From NCBI RefSeq assembly GCF_014648195.1, contig NZ_BMQQ01000001.1, positions 749,164-813,163 of the forward strand: a stretch of 64,000 nucleotides of DNA, written 5' to 3'. This DNA comes from Streptomyces purpureus. Lineage in GTDB: Bacteria > Actinomycetota > Actinomycetes > Streptomycetales > Streptomycetaceae. Made by a program: the position numbers and the translations under genes. Positions 50,729 to 59,636 of the stretch are shown here, in pieces; position 1 is the stretch's first letter; each line of letters begins with the position of its first letter. The notes below the pieces were generated by a model. It saw only the letters and a program-made list of their open reading frames with translations, did not search any database and had not been told where the DNA came from.

Positions 50729-50765
50729 CTTGAACAGCGTTCTAAGTTCTTGAATGGCATTCAAG
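50729..50765. promoter_or_regulatory. Tandem palindromic operators between NCS1 permease and TetR genes
   Basis: Two related inverted repeats lie side by side: CTTGAAC-AGC-GTTCTAAG (50729-50746) and CTTGAAT-GGC-ATTCAAG (50749-50765, perfect 7-bp arms). They start 16 bp upstream of the permease ATG and 95 bp before the TetR start, positioned to repress the permease-amidohydrolase unit and autoregulate the regulator. Confidence 0.75.
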
Positions 50766-50859
50766 ATGAGGGGAGGGTGCCGCCGCCGTCAATACCCGCG
50801 CCGGGATAAAGTCGTGCCGGCGGAACCCCAGGTCGCTGGGGCAGGAGAGGAGTCGCCTG

Positions 50860-51465
50860 GTGGCGGGAGCGGCGCGGCGGCGCGACGGGCGGATCGCTCA
50901 GGAGCGGATGCTGGAAGAGGCCATGTCGGCCATTGCCGAGGACGGACTGGCCGCGCTCACCATGTCGGCCCTCGCCGAACGGCTCGGCACCAGCGGCGGC
51001 CACATCCTCTACTACTTCGGCAGCAAGGACCGGCTGCTGCTGGAGGCCCTGCGCTGGAGCGAGGCCGCCCTCACCGAGGAACGCAAGGCGCTGCTCGCCC
51101 GCCGGGTCACGGCCGAACGCAAACTCGACCTGTTCTTGGAGCTCTACCTCCCCCGAGGGCCGCGCGACCCCCGCTGGACGCTCTGGATCGAGCTGTGGGC
51201 CCGTACCCCCGCCAACGAAGAACTGCGGCAGGCCCAGGAGGAAATGGACCTCGGCTGGCAGCAGGACCTCGAAGCGCTCCTCGCCCGGGGCGTCGACGCG
51301 GGCCGGTTCGCCCCAGACCTTGACGTACCCGCCCGCGCCTCGGAACTGCTCGCCCTGCTCGACGGCTTGAGCACCCGCGTCGTCCTCGGCCAGCGCGGCG
51401 CCGACCCCCGTCGCGCCCTGGCCACGGCGCGCTCGGCGGCCACCCGGCTCGTCGAGCGCGCGTGA
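50860..51465 (+). CDS. TetR-family transcriptional regulator (permease/amidohydrolase repressor)
   Basis: 201 aa from GTG 50860 with GGAGAGGAG upstream. The HTH is at about 14-60: AMSAIAEDGLAALTMSALAERLGTSGGHILYYFGSKDRLL. The ligand half has WTLWIELWARTPANEELRQ and a C-terminal LLALLDGLSTRVVLGQ, the BetI-like TetR_C_6 type. It is divergent from the NCS1 permease and probably binds the tandem operators at 50729-50765, released by the transported compound. Confidence 0.9.
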   Translation: MAGAARRRDGRIAQERMLEEAMSAIAEDGLAALTMSALAERLGTSGGHILYYFGSKDRLLLEALRWSEAALTEERKALLARRVTAERKLDLFLELYLPRGPRDPRWTLWIELWARTPANEELRQAQEEMDLGWQQDLEALLARGVDAGRFAPDLDVPARASELLALLDGLSTRVVLGQRGADPRRALATARSAATRLVERA

Positions 51466-51593
51466 CCCACCCTCGGGCGGGCCGGGCGCCGGCCCGACAC
51501 GGCCGGGGAACAGGGAAGCGCGCAGCCGGCGGGCCGGGCTGGTGGAATGACAAGATCGGTGGCGTCCGGCCGCTGGTGTGCGCGGAGGCGGAC

Positions 51594-52250
51594 GTGTCGG
51601 AGCGCGAGGGTCCGTCCGCACGCCCGCCCGGTGAGGAGACGGCGGTCGAGGCCCGCCTGCGCGCCATGGAGCAGGCAATCGCCCGGATCGGCACCACGCT
51701 CGACGAGACCTCCACCTGCCGTGAGCTGGGCGACTTCCTTTGCCCCTCCCTGTGCGACGCCGCCGCCGTCGACCTGCCGCCGCACCGCGTGCTGCGCCGG
51801 CTCGACGCCGCCGTCGCCGAGGACAGTGCCCGCCGCCCGGCGACCTGCCTGCTCATCCGTGTCGACCCGGCCCGAGGGGTCGCCACCTTCGCGAGCGCCG
51901 GCCACCTGCCGCCGGCGATCTTCACCGCCGACGGCAGGGCCGAGCTGGTGGAGGTGCCCGTCGGACCGCCCCTCGGCACCGGCGTGGGCGGATACGAACT
52001 CGCCACCCGGGACGTCACCCCTGCCGAAACCCTGTTGCTCTTCACCGACGGGCTGGTCGAGCGCCGGGACGAGGACATCGACGTCTCCCTCTCCCGCCTC
52101 GCCGCGGTGCGCATGCCGCCGGGCGCCGGGGTGGACGAGGTCGTCGACGAAGTCCTGCTCCGGCTGGACGCCCGGCACGCCGAGGACGACGTCGCCGTCC
52201 TCGCGGCTCGGATCCGCCCCCGCCCGCCCGGCCGCGCGCCGTCCGCCTGA
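51594..52250 (+). pseudogene. SpoIIE/PP2C-type phosphatase with large internal in-frame deletion
   Basis: 218 aa from GTG 51594 (GGAGG upstream). Residues 1-60 are the start of a GAF domain (MEQAIARIGTTLDETSTCRELGDFL, shortened here: TCRELGDFLCPSLCDAAAVD). It then jumps directly to PPHRVLRRLDAAV, the late part of a PP2C domain, continuing with FASAGHLPPAIF, LGTGVGGYE and LFTDGLVERRDEDID. The rest of GAF and the early PP2C half, including the metal-binding D-x-x-G-H-G region, are missing (about 200 residues in family members). The frame is intact but catalysis should be lost. Normal relatives regulate anti-sigma-factor antagonists. Confidence 0.72.
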
Positions 52251-52355
52251 CACCTGCCTCCGGCTGCGCCCTGTTGACCCGTCCGCCACCGGCCGCGACA
52301 CTCGATCGCCGGTTCTCCGCCGGCACGGCATCGGTGACGACCGACAGGGGGCCTC

Positions 52356-53120
52356 ATGGCAGGTCAGGTTCTTCCGCACGACGTGCACGGCAGCGGACCC
52401 GAGCGGGTCCTCGTGATCCACAACTGGTTCGGCGACCGGTCGAGCTTCGATCCGGTACGGGAACACCTGAACGGGGACGACTTCAGCTACGCGTTCCTGG
52501 ACTGCCGCGGCTACGGCGAGGCCATCGACACCGACGGCGACTTCACCATGGAGGAGGTCGCCGCGGACGCCCTGGCCGTCGCCGACCATCTGGGCTGGGA
52601 GACCTTCTCCGTCGTCGGCCACTCCATGGGCGGCAAGGCCGCCCAGCTGATGCTGCTGGACGCGCCCGCCCGGGTCCGTTCGATCATCGGCGTCTCGCCG
52701 GTGTCGGCGGCCGGATTCCCGCTCGACGAGGCGACCTGGGAGCTCTTCGCCGGAGCCGCCGACAACCCCGGCAACCGCAGGGCCATCATCGACAACACCA
52801 CCGGAGGCCGGCACGGCGACGCCTGGCTGGACGTCATGGTGAAACGCTCCCTGGAGCGTTCCTCGGCCGCGGCGTTCCGCGCGTACCTCGACTCCTGGTC
52901 CCGCACCGACTTCCACGCCCGCGTGGACGGCAACCCCGTCCCGGTGCTGCTGGTCGCCGGCGCGCACGACCCGGCGCTCGGCGCGGAGGCGATGGCGGCG
53001 ACCTGGCTGCGGTGGTATCCGAACGCCCGGCTCGAAGTCCTCGACGACGCGGGCCACTACGCCCCCGAGGAGGCCCCGCGCGAGCTGGCCGCCGCCGTCG
53101 AAGGCTTCCTGACCCGCTGA
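52356..53120 (+). CDS. Alpha/beta hydrolase
   Basis: 254 aa cytoplasmic hydrolase. The oxyanion/nucleophile region is FSVVGHSMGGKAAQL (Ser in G-H-S-M-G), the acid is in VLLVAGAHDPALG and the His in LDDAGHYAPEEAP. The small cap region sits between. Likely an esterase or lactonase-type enzyme. The start follows ACAGGGGGCCTC. Two tandem 17-bp repeats lie right after the stop. Confidence 0.85.
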   Translation: MAGQVLPHDVHGSGPERVLVIHNWFGDRSSFDPVREHLNGDDFSYAFLDCRGYGEAIDTDGDFTMEEVAADALAVADHLGWETFSVVGHSMGGKAAQLMLLDAPARVRSIIGVSPVSAAGFPLDEATWELFAGAADNPGNRRAIIDNTTGGRHGDAWLDVMVKRSLERSSAAAFRAYLDSWSRTDFHARVDGNPVPVLLVAGAHDPALGAEAMAATWLRWYPNARLEVLDDAGHYAPEEAPRELAAAVEGFLTR

Positions 53121-53154
53121 CCGGCCGGACCCGGAGACCGGCCGGACCCGGAGA
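53121..53154. repeat. Tandem 17-bp direct repeat
   Basis: Two exact copies of CCGGCCGGACCCGGAGA end to end, followed by a partial CCGA. It immediately follows the alpha/beta hydrolase stop codon. Probably a slipped duplication; each copy is also self-complementary at CCGGCCGG. Confidence 0.85.
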
Positions 53155-53224
53155 CCGACGGGGGCCACCCGTTCGGGCGGCAAGGTGGAGGGGTGGCGCG
53201 TCGGGACGGGTACTCGTTCGGATC

Positions 53225-54103
53225 ATGTCCCTCCCTTCCGGCACGCCGCCCGACGGCGGCCCCGCCCCGCACGGCCACTGGTTCCGGCGGTTCCACCGCC
53301 GGGTGCTGACCTCGGCCGTAGGACTGGCGTGGAATCGCGGGCGCGAGATGGAGCTGATGCACCGTGCGATGGGCTTCGCCGCGCTCAGCCTCCTCACCCT
53401 CGTACCGCTCCTGATCGTCATCGCCTCCGCCGACCTCGCCAGCGGGCAGGGTTTCGCCCGCTGGCTGGTACAGGGGCTGGGCGTGTCGGAGGTGTCCCAG
53501 GAAGAGGTCGAGCGGCTGTTCGGCCAGCCGGGGCAGGCGCTTCAGCGGACCACGGCGTTCGGTCTCGCGGCGCTGGCCGCGTTCGGTGTCACGTTCGGAG
53601 CCGCCGTGCAGACCGGCTACGAACGTGCCTGGGACCTGCCGACGGCGCGCTGGCACACGATGTGGCGGCACGTCGTCTGGCTCGCCGCGCTGGTCGCCTG
53701 CCTCCTGCTCTTCGTCGGCGCGCCGCCTCCGGAGAATGCCTCCAGGCTGGTGTCCTTCGCGGTCGCCGCCGCGGACGTCTTCGGCGCGTTCCTCTTCTTC
53801 TGGTGGTCGCAGCGGCTGCTGCTCTGCGGCCGGATCCGGTGGCGCGCCCTCGCACCGGGCGCCGCGGCGACCGCGCTCGGACTGCTCGGGCTGCGGATCT
53901 TCTCCCAGTTCGTCTTCTCGCCGCTCATCGCCTCGAACGCCGTGACGTACGGGCAGTTCGGGACCGTGCTCGTGCTGCAGTCGTGGCTGGTGGGGGTGGG
54001 GTTCGTCGTCTACGGCGGGGCGCTCGTCGGCCGGCTCGTGCATGAGGCCCTCGTCCACCGCAGGCTCGCCCGCCCACCGGAGGACCTGAGGGTGCCTTTC
54101 TGA
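53225..54103 (+). CDS. YihY/virulence-factor BrkB family membrane protein
   Basis: 292 aa with six predicted helices. The N-terminal region AWNRGREMELMHRAMGFAAL leads into LLTLVPLLIVIAS, the family's first helix (the S-x-x-P-L-L-L signature). Later segments are AFGVTFGAAVQTGYERAWDLP, FFWWSQRLLL and NAVTYGQFGTVLVLQSWL. Function unresolved; not an RNase despite the old RNase BN label. ATG 53225 has no good RBS, so the start may be a little upstream. Confidence 0.87.
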   Translation: MSLPSGTPPDGGPAPHGHWFRRFHRRVLTSAVGLAWNRGREMELMHRAMGFAALSLLTLVPLLIVIASADLASGQGFARWLVQGLGVSEVSQEEVERLFGQPGQALQRTTAFGLAALAAFGVTFGAAVQTGYERAWDLPTARWHTMWRHVVWLAALVACLLLFVGAPPPENASRLVSFAVAAADVFGAFLFFWWSQRLLLCGRIRWRALAPGAAATALGLLGLRIFSQFVFSPLIASNAVTYGQFGTVLVLQSWLVGVGFVVYGGALVGRLVHEALVHRRLARPPEDLRVPF

Positions 54104-54227
54104 CGTACGTCGCGGCGATCTGGGCCGCGCATGGGGCTTGTGGTGGGCGTGGGGCATCGTTACCGTCCGGTAGGAATACCTGATTGGCTGTCAGGTCGCC
54201 CGCTCGGCCCCCATGGAAGGAACGTCG

Positions 54228-55475
54228 ATGTCTCTTCTCCGCTCCGGGCTCCTCGCCGCCGCGCTCGCCGTCGTGGCCGGTACGGCATCCGTCCCCGCCG
54301 CCCCGGCCCAGGCGGACGACCGCGCCGGACTGCGCGAGGTGATGTTCGTCGGCAACAACTGGGACGGCACCGCCGATGTCATCGAATCCACCGGTGCGCT
54401 GACGAAGGTCGGCCGGATCAACGTCATCCCGGACAAGGAACAGCGGCTCCGCGAGATCTACCTCAACCCCGTGAAACTGGCCTACTTCCTCGGCATCCGC
54501 GAGACCGCCGGCGAGGGACACGACCAGTTCGTCGACGACATGTACTCCACCCCCGACGGAGCGGCCGTCGTGGTCTCCCGGCCCAGCTTCGCCGACGTCG
54601 TCTCGATCGACCTCGCCACCGGGGCGATCAACTGGCGCTTCCCCGTCTCCGGCTACCGCTCCGACCACATGGCCGTCTCACCCGACGGCACCCGCGTCGC
54701 CGTCTCCGCCTCCACCTCCAACACCGTGCACGTCCTCGACATCACGAGCGGCAAGGAGCTCGGTTCCTTCAAGACCGGCGACAAGCCGCACGAGAACGTC
54801 TTCAGCAAGGACGGCCGGTACCTCTGGAACATGGCCATCGGGGAGGTCAACACCGCCCTCGACCACCCCTGGCTGGACTTCACCAAGGGCGACCGCCGTA
54901 TCACCGTCGTCGACACGACCACCTTCCGGGCGGTGCGGACCGTCGACATGCGCCAGCGCCTGGACGCCTTCGGCCGCGGCGACCTCTCCGACTCCGTCCG
55001 GCCCGTCGCCTTCACCCCGGACGAGGGCACGCTCTACTTCCAGGTCTCCTTCTTCAACGGCTTCGTCGAGTACGACGTCGCCACCGACAAGATCACCCGC
55101 GTCAAGACCCTCCCCAAGAACCCCTCGACCAGTGAGGACCGCACCACCTGGGTCAACGACTCCCGCCACCACGGCATGTCCATGAGCCCCCGCGGCGACA
55201 AGCTGTGCATCGCCGGAACGATGGACGACTACGCCACCGTCGTCGACCGCGCCTCACTCCAGGAGGGTCCGCTGGTCCCCGCTTCCAAGCCGTACTGGGC
55301 GACGGTCAGCGGCGACGGCGCATCCTGCGTCATCTCCGAGAGCGGCGCCGACCGCGTCACCGCGATCGACTTCGCCACCGGCGCCAAGGTCGCTTCCGTA
55401 CCCGTCGGGGACCACCCCCAGCGTGTCCGGATCGGCCACGTCGCGAAGGGCTGGACGGGCCCGGCGGCCCGCTGA
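54228..55475 (+). CDS. Secreted YncE-like beta-propeller protein
   Basis: 415 aa from ATG 54228 (AAGGA eight bases upstream). Signal peptide MSLLRSGLLAAALAVVAGTA with cleavage near AQA (about 30). Repeated blade motifs DLATGAINWRF, AVSPDGTRVAVSAS, DITSGKELGSF, VAFTPDEGTLYF, MSPRGDKLCIAGT and DFATGAKVASVPVG mark a seven-bladed YVTN/YncE propeller. Such proteins bind ligands or act in cell-envelope adhesion; no catalytic residues can be named. Confidence 0.87.
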   Translation: MSLLRSGLLAAALAVVAGTASVPAAPAQADDRAGLREVMFVGNNWDGTADVIESTGALTKVGRINVIPDKEQRLREIYLNPVKLAYFLGIRETAGEGHDQFVDDMYSTPDGAAVVVSRPSFADVVSIDLATGAINWRFPVSGYRSDHMAVSPDGTRVAVSASTSNTVHVLDITSGKELGSFKTGDKPHENVFSKDGRYLWNMAIGEVNTALDHPWLDFTKGDRRITVVDTTTFRAVRTVDMRQRLDAFGRGDLSDSVRPVAFTPDEGTLYFQVSFFNGFVEYDVATDKITRVKTLPKNPSTSEDRTTWVNDSRHHGMSMSPRGDKLCIAGTMDDYATVVDRASLQEGPLVPASKPYWATVSGDGASCVISESGADRVTAIDFATGAKVASVPVGDHPQRVRIGHVAKGWTGPAAR

Positions 55476-55817
55476 CCGATGCCGGACCCCTGGCCCGTCA
55501 CTCCGCGCAGCCCGGACGTCCCCGGTCAGCCACTTCTCGTTGTCGAGGCCATCCGGATCGTACGGATACGCCTCCGCGAAGACCAGGTTGAACGTCGTCC
55601 TCATGTCGCCCAGCGGATTGTTCGCATCGAAGAAGAGCACATGCCCGTGCCGCGTGCGCTCCGCCTCGCACACCAGGTCCGTGAACTCCCAGCCCAGCAC
55701 CTTCGAGCTGTGGTCGAGGAACTCCTCGTCGGGGACCGGGGCCATCGTGGGGAGGGCCAGCAGTTCACGGACGGCGGCGGTGGTGAGGGCGGACGCGGCG
55801 AGCGCTTTCACGGTCAT
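55254..55817 (-). CDS. Hypothetical protein; 3' half overlaps the propeller gene
   Basis: Starts MTVKALAASALTTAAVRELL at 55817. The first 105 residues look like real coding sequence (VPDEEFLDHSSKVLGWEFTD, then HGHVLFFDANNPLGDMRTTF). From about 55490 on, the frame runs antisense to the propeller gene for 220 bp and its composition becomes Arg/Asp/Gly-rich, as shadows do. The genuine gene has probably lost its 3' end, or overlaps convergently. Family unknown. Confidence 0.45.
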   Translation of the reverse strand: MTVKALAASALTTAAVRELLALPTMAPVPDEEFLDHSSKVLGWEFTDLVCEAERTRHGHVLFFDANNPLGDMRTTFNLVFAEAYPYDPDGLDNEKWLTGDVRAARSDGPGVRHRSAGRRARPALRDVADPDTLGVVPDGYGSDLGAGGEVDRGDAVGAALGDDAGCAVAADRRPVRLGSGDQRTLLE

Positions 55818-55851
55818 GGAGACGACCGTACGCGCCGCCACTGACACTCCC

Positions 55852-56385
55852 TCAGGCCGGGCACACACCCGGGTGGTGCCGGATGTCGAGCACGAACCGC
55901 TCCGGCCCGTGCAAGGTGTACGCCTTGTACACGGGCTTGGTGTCGAAGGCCGCCCCGAAGGTGACCACGCCTTCGAAGTCGCCCGTCATGGCCACGCCCT
56001 TGAGGGTGGGCAGCCAGACCTTGAGCAGCCGGGGACCTTGGTAGACGGAACGGCCGCTGTCGTCGTGGGCGGCGGCGGGGGAGAGCTTGATCTCCAGGAA
56101 GTAGCGGCCGGCGAGCGGCACCTTGTTTCCCGAGCCGTCGTACGTGAGGACCTTGACCGGCTTGACGGTGACCGGCGGCACGGTGCCCTTCACATCGATG
56201 ACGAGCCGGTCGAAGGACGCGTGTCCGCCCCAGCGCGCGTTGGTCACGAGCGCGGTCGCGGGCTGTGCCGCACCGGGCGAGGCCGGTGCGGCGGACGGGG
56301 AAGCGGAGGCGGGGATCGTGGCACCGATCCCGGCGGTGAGAAGAATGCCCGCGGCGAAGGCCGCGAAGCGCTGACGGTGCAGCAT
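55852..56385 (-). CDS. Secreted AMIN-like domain protein
   Basis: 177 aa from ATG 56385 (GGGGGA eight bases upstream). Signal peptide MLHRQRFAAFAAGILLTAGI, cleavage near ASA. The mature domain has WGGHASFDRLVIDVKG, RYFLEIKLSPAA and GFAVTF-like GDFEGVVTFGAAF, ending ERFVLDIRHHP, the AMIN-like beta-sandwich seen in many Streptomyces secreted proteins. AMIN domains bind peptidoglycan in other bacteria; that role is inferred here. Confidence 0.8.
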   Translation of the reverse strand: MLHRQRFAAFAAGILLTAGIGATIPASASPSAAPASPGAAQPATALVTNARWGGHASFDRLVIDVKGTVPPVTVKPVKVLTYDGSGNKVPLAGRYFLEIKLSPAAAHDDSGRSVYQGPRLLKVWLPTLKGVAMTGDFEGVVTFGAAFDTKPVYKAYTLHGPERFVLDIRHHPGVCPA

Positions 56386-56529
56386 GACGTCCCCCAGTTT
56401 CTCCAGATACGGGGACAGTGGTGTCACTGAAGAAGACATCCGGAAAAGTCCTATGGTTCCACCTTTGGAGGTAGAGAACACCAGATTTCTTCCGGTCTCG
56501 TCACGGGGCGTCCGACGAGACGTGCCTGG

Positions 56530-57105
56530 TCACAGCAGCGGTCGGACGACCGCCCTGGCGAGGAACTCGGCGAACGTACGCGGGGCTGCGTCGGCGCCAG
56601 GACCGGCGGCGTAGTACCGCAGCAAGGCCTCATGGAAGCAGCCTCCGATCAGCAGCGCCGCGGCCGCGTCGGGGTCCGTCTCCGCGCCGACCCGCCCAAG
56701 GGCCTGCTCGGCCTGCAGGTAGCCGGCGAACGCGCCGGCCGCCTTGTCCGGGCCGCCGCCGAGCCGGCTCATCGCCGTCCGGTGCGCGGCCATGCGCTGC
56801 CGATCGGCGAGGATTGCCCCGAGCATCGGGATCGCCCGCTGGTAGGAGTCCAGCACCGCATGGGCGAGTTCGGCGAGGTTGTCCTCGACGTCGCCCTCTC
56901 CGGGGCGTACGGACACGCGGGAGAGGCCGGGTAGCCGTTCCTCCAGGACGGCGAGCAGCAGCCGCTCCCTGTCCCCGAAGTACTTGTCGAGCGTCGGCTC
57001 GGACACCTCCGACGCCAGCGCGATCTCCTTGGTCGTGGCCTGCGCCACGCCGCGGGTCCGCAAGATCTCCGCGGCCGCGTCCAGGATCCGCTCCCGTGTG
57101 CTCAT
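56530..57105 (-). CDS. TetR-family transcriptional regulator
   Basis: 191 aa. HTH at about 4-47: RERILDAAAEILRTRGVAQ, TTKEIALASEVSEPTLDKYFGDRERLLLAV. The ligand domain has LAHAVLDSYQRAIPMLGAIL. A broken SGNH hydrolase gene lies on the other side of its promoter, possibly its former target; the AMIN-like gene is downstream on the same strand (145 bp). Confidence 0.9.
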   Translation of the reverse strand: MSTRERILDAAAEILRTRGVAQATTKEIALASEVSEPTLDKYFGDRERLLLAVLEERLPGLSRVSVRPGEGDVEDNLAELAHAVLDSYQRAIPMLGAILADRQRMAAHRTAMSRLGGGPDKAAGAFAGYLQAEQALGRVGAETDPDAAAALLIGGCFHEALLRYYAAGPGADAAPRTFAEFLARAVVRPLL

Positions 57106-57204
57106 CCGGTTTCTCCGCTCGGCACCGTCGGCTGTCTGACCTTCCTCCGGTCGCCCGCCAACCCGCCCGCCGAAGCCTGCGCCGGCGGCCGGAAAGAAGG
57201 CGCC

Positions 57205-57814
57205 CCTCCCAACGTGCCCGGAGCGCGGGCCAGGGCTACGAGTTCGTGAACGCCAGGGTCAACGGCCATACCAGTGCCGACCTTCTGGAACGGGTGGACA
57301 GCGACATCGTGGCCTGCCGCCCGGTCGCGGTCACGATCCTCATCGGCACCAACGACCTCGGAGACGGCGTACCTGTTCAGGACTACCGCGGTTATCTCGG
57401 CGCGATCGTCGACCGGGTGAAGACCAAGACGTCCGCCCGGATCGTCCTGCTGTCCCTGCCGCCGCGCGGCGAGGACCTGGACGCCGACATCAACCACAGG
57501 CTGGCCGCGTACAACGCGGTGATCAAGGAGACGGCCGAGCGCGCCAAGGTCGACTACCTGCCCGTACATGAGCGGATGGCCGACCATCTGCGGAAACGCG
57601 GCGCGCGGGCACGCCGTACGACTTCGGCTTCGGGGGCGCCTTCGCCGCGGCGGCCGAGCACCATCTGCTCGGACGCGGCTGGGACGAGGTGGCTCGCGGC
57701 AACGACCTCGAACTGCTCGTCGACCACATCCATCTGAGCGACCGCGGCGCGGCCTTCCTCACCGATCTCGTGGCGCAGTGGCTGGCCGGCGCCCCGGCGC
57801 GGACCGCGCCCTGA
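57205..57814 (+). pseudogene. SGNH/GDSL hydrolase, 5'-truncated and frameshifted
   Basis: Coding begins at GYEFVNARVNGHTSADLLERV, which in intact SGNH hydrolases follows the GDS nucleophile block, so block I (catalytic Ser) is missing. Block III G-T-N-D-L is present (ILIGTNDLG). After HLRKRGA near 57600 the frame shifts: the continuation YDFGFGGAFAAAAEHHLLG and the D-x-x-H block (DHIHLSDRG) are read in another frame to TGA 57814. Both defects inactivate it. Confidence 0.75.
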
Positions 57815-57855
57815 TCGGTGAACGGTCCAGCCCCGGGACCGCTCCCGCGGGTGGC

Positions 57856-58248
57856 TCAGAGCTCGCCCTCGACTCCTGCGCGGCGCTCCGAGTCGTACGC
57901 GTCGGTGACGCAGTCCGCTACGCAGTCGGCGTACTCGTAGCGCAGGCGCAGAGCGGCCGCCGCGTCACGCCGCGGGACATGCGTGCGGCCGAAGTGGTCC
58001 CGGGCGATGTCCACGACCGCGTCGATCGTGACAATGGCGGGCTCGCCCTGCGACGCGGCGCCCCGTGCGGAGGCGATGGCCATGTCGGCGGACCGGAGCA
58101 GATCCCGCGGGTAGCGCCGGCCCAGTGTCGACCGGGCGCGGGCGGCCGACAGTGGCCGTACCGCGCGGCCCTTCCACACCACCCCGGCCGCCATCAACGC
58201 CAGTCCGAACGTCACCACACCGAAACCGACAGCATGTGCGGGCTGCAT
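57856..58248 (-). CDS. Single-pass membrane protein, hypothetical
   Basis: 130 aa. N-terminal helix [17 protein letters not shown] (about 11-27) followed by a basic stop-transfer and a cytoplasmic helical region ([19 protein letters not shown], then [20 protein letters not shown]). Similar small Streptomyces proteins have no known function. It is divergent from the cyclophilin gene. Confidence 0.65.
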   Translation of the reverse strand: MQPAHAVGFGVVTFGLALMAAGVVWKGRAVRPLSAARARSTLGRRYPRDLLRSADMAIASARGAASQGEPAIVTIDAVVDIARDHFGRTHVPRRDAAAALRLRYEYADCVADCVTDAYDSERRAGVEGEL

Positions 58249-58454
58249 GGAATCCCCCTCTCACCGCCGAAAACGGTCCATCGGATCCCTTGCCCAGCAC
58301 CATGCCCGATGACACCGTCGACCGACGGCGGACCCTCGCCGACCGGGGCCGGGCCGGGGCCGGACCGAGGCCGAACCGATGCCGAGCGGAGATCAACATG
58401 CCGCTGGGCCGACCCAGCGCGCGCCTTGCGGGTCGGAGATGTCAGGATGTCACT

Positions 58455-58952
58455 ATGACGATCAAGGTCTATTTCGACATCACCATCGACGACGCGCCCG
58501 CCGGGCGCATCAACTTCAACCTCTTCGACGAGGAGGTCCCGAAGACCGCGGAGAACTTCCGCGCGCTCGCCACCGGCGAGAAGGGCTTCGGCTACAAGGG
58601 CTCCTCGTTCCACCGCGTCATCCCCGAGTTCATGCTCCAGGGTGGCGACTTCACCCGCGGTGACGGCACCGGCGGCAAGAGCATCTACGGCGAGAAGTTC
58701 GCCGACGAGAACTTCAAGCTCAAGCACACCCGCCCCGGCCTGCTGTCGATGGCCAACGCGGGCCCGAACACCAACGGCTCGCAGTTCTTCATCACCACCA
58801 TCGTCACCAGCTGGCTGGACGGCAAGCACGTCGTCTTCGGCGAGGTCGCCGACGAGGAGAGCATGGCCGTGGTGAAGAAGATCGAGTCGCTGGGCTCGCA
58901 GAGCGGCCGCACCTCCGCCAAGATCACCATCGCCGACTCCGGCGTTCTCTGA
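58455..58952 (+). CDS. Peptidyl-prolyl cis-trans isomerase, eukaryote-like cyclophilin
   Basis: 165 aa, the size of eukaryotic CypA. It carries the complete active-site set: [16 protein letters not shown] (catalytic Arg, Phe, Met, Gln), [28 protein letters not shown] and [10 protein letters not shown] (the Trp that gives cyclosporin sensitivity). It isomerises Xaa-Pro bonds in the cytoplasm. Streptomyces are known to carry such eukaryote-type cyclophilins beside a bacterial one. Short RBS AGGA close to the ATG. A 13-bp hairpin terminator follows. Confidence 0.93.
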   Translation: MTIKVYFDITIDDAPAGRINFNLFDEEVPKTAENFRALATGEKGFGYKGSSFHRVIPEFMLQGGDFTRGDGTGGKSIYGEKFADENFKLKHTRPGLLSMANAGPNTNGSQFFITTIVTSWLDGKHVVFGEVADEESMAVVKKIESLGSQSGRTSAKITIADSGVL

Positions 58953-59022
58953 TCGGGACCTGACACTCAGGTCCGCACGGCCCCGGAGCCCTGAAAGCTC
59001 CGAGAGGCGTACGGGGACGTAC

Positions 59023-59055
59023 GCGGGTCGCCTCGCCCGAATCGAGGCGACCCGC
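59023..59055. terminator. Hairpin terminator after the cyclophilin gene
   Basis: GCGGGTCGCCTCG (59023-59035) pairs perfectly with CGAGGCGACCCGC (59043-59055) around CCCGAAT; 13 bp, no T-run. It also serves the convergent minus-strand gene ending at 59125. Confidence 0.8.
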
Positions 59056-59124
59056 GCGACCGAGTCCCCACTCAGCACGCCGCCAGAAGCCGACCGCTCA
59101 TGCGGGCCCCGATCGGCGGGACGG

Positions 59125-59604
59125 TCATTCCCCGCCCTGAGCCGAGGGCTCGGCGGTCCGGCTCATCAGCCGTTCGTAACGCTGCCGCGCCGCCTGTGGT
59201 GTCCCCAGGCCGAGCCCGAACGCGATCTCCGGCCACGTCATGCCACGCCCCCGGGCCATCCGCAGCAGGCCCGCCTCCAGCTCGTCCATCTCCCCCCTGG
59301 CCCGCGGGACCAGACTCAACGCGGCCGTGATGTCGGCCCGGTCGACCTCGGGCTCGTCCTCCTCCGTGAGCGCCGCGCCGCTGAGCAGGAACGCCACCAG
59401 CCTCACCGCCTCGTGCGGCCCGATCAGCGCGGGATGGACCTGCCTGCCGCGCAGGGCGTCCGTACCCGCGTGCCGCTCCGCGATCCGGAACAGCGCCGCC
59501 ATTTCCCTGTGCGCTCGTGCCTCGTCCGGATCCGGAGGCGTGAAGGGGTCGCTGCCGGCCGGATCCGAAGGGAGAGCTGCTGAGGGCTCCGGAGTCGACT
59601 GCAT
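59125..59604 (-). CDS. Small DNA-binding-like protein, hypothetical
   Basis: 159 aa from ATG 59604. A disordered Pro/Ser-rich N-terminus (about 1-30) is followed by a helical region with VHPALIGPHEAVRLVAFLLSG, and a C-terminal helix-turn-helix-like MTWPEIAFGLGLGTPQAARQRYERL. Actinobacterial homologues are annotated as DNA-binding. The upstream frame extends further but merges with the broken membrane-protein gene. Confidence 0.65.
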   Translation of the reverse strand: MQSTPEPSAALPSDPAGSDPFTPPDPDEARAHREMAALFRIAERHAGTDALRGRQVHPALIGPHEAVRLVAFLLSGAALTEEDEPEVDRADITAALSLVPRARGEMDELEAGLLRMARGRGMTWPEIAFGLGLGTPQAARQRYERLMSRTAEPSAQGGE

Positions 59605-59636
59605 GGCACCAGCATGGGTGCGCACACAGACCGGTG

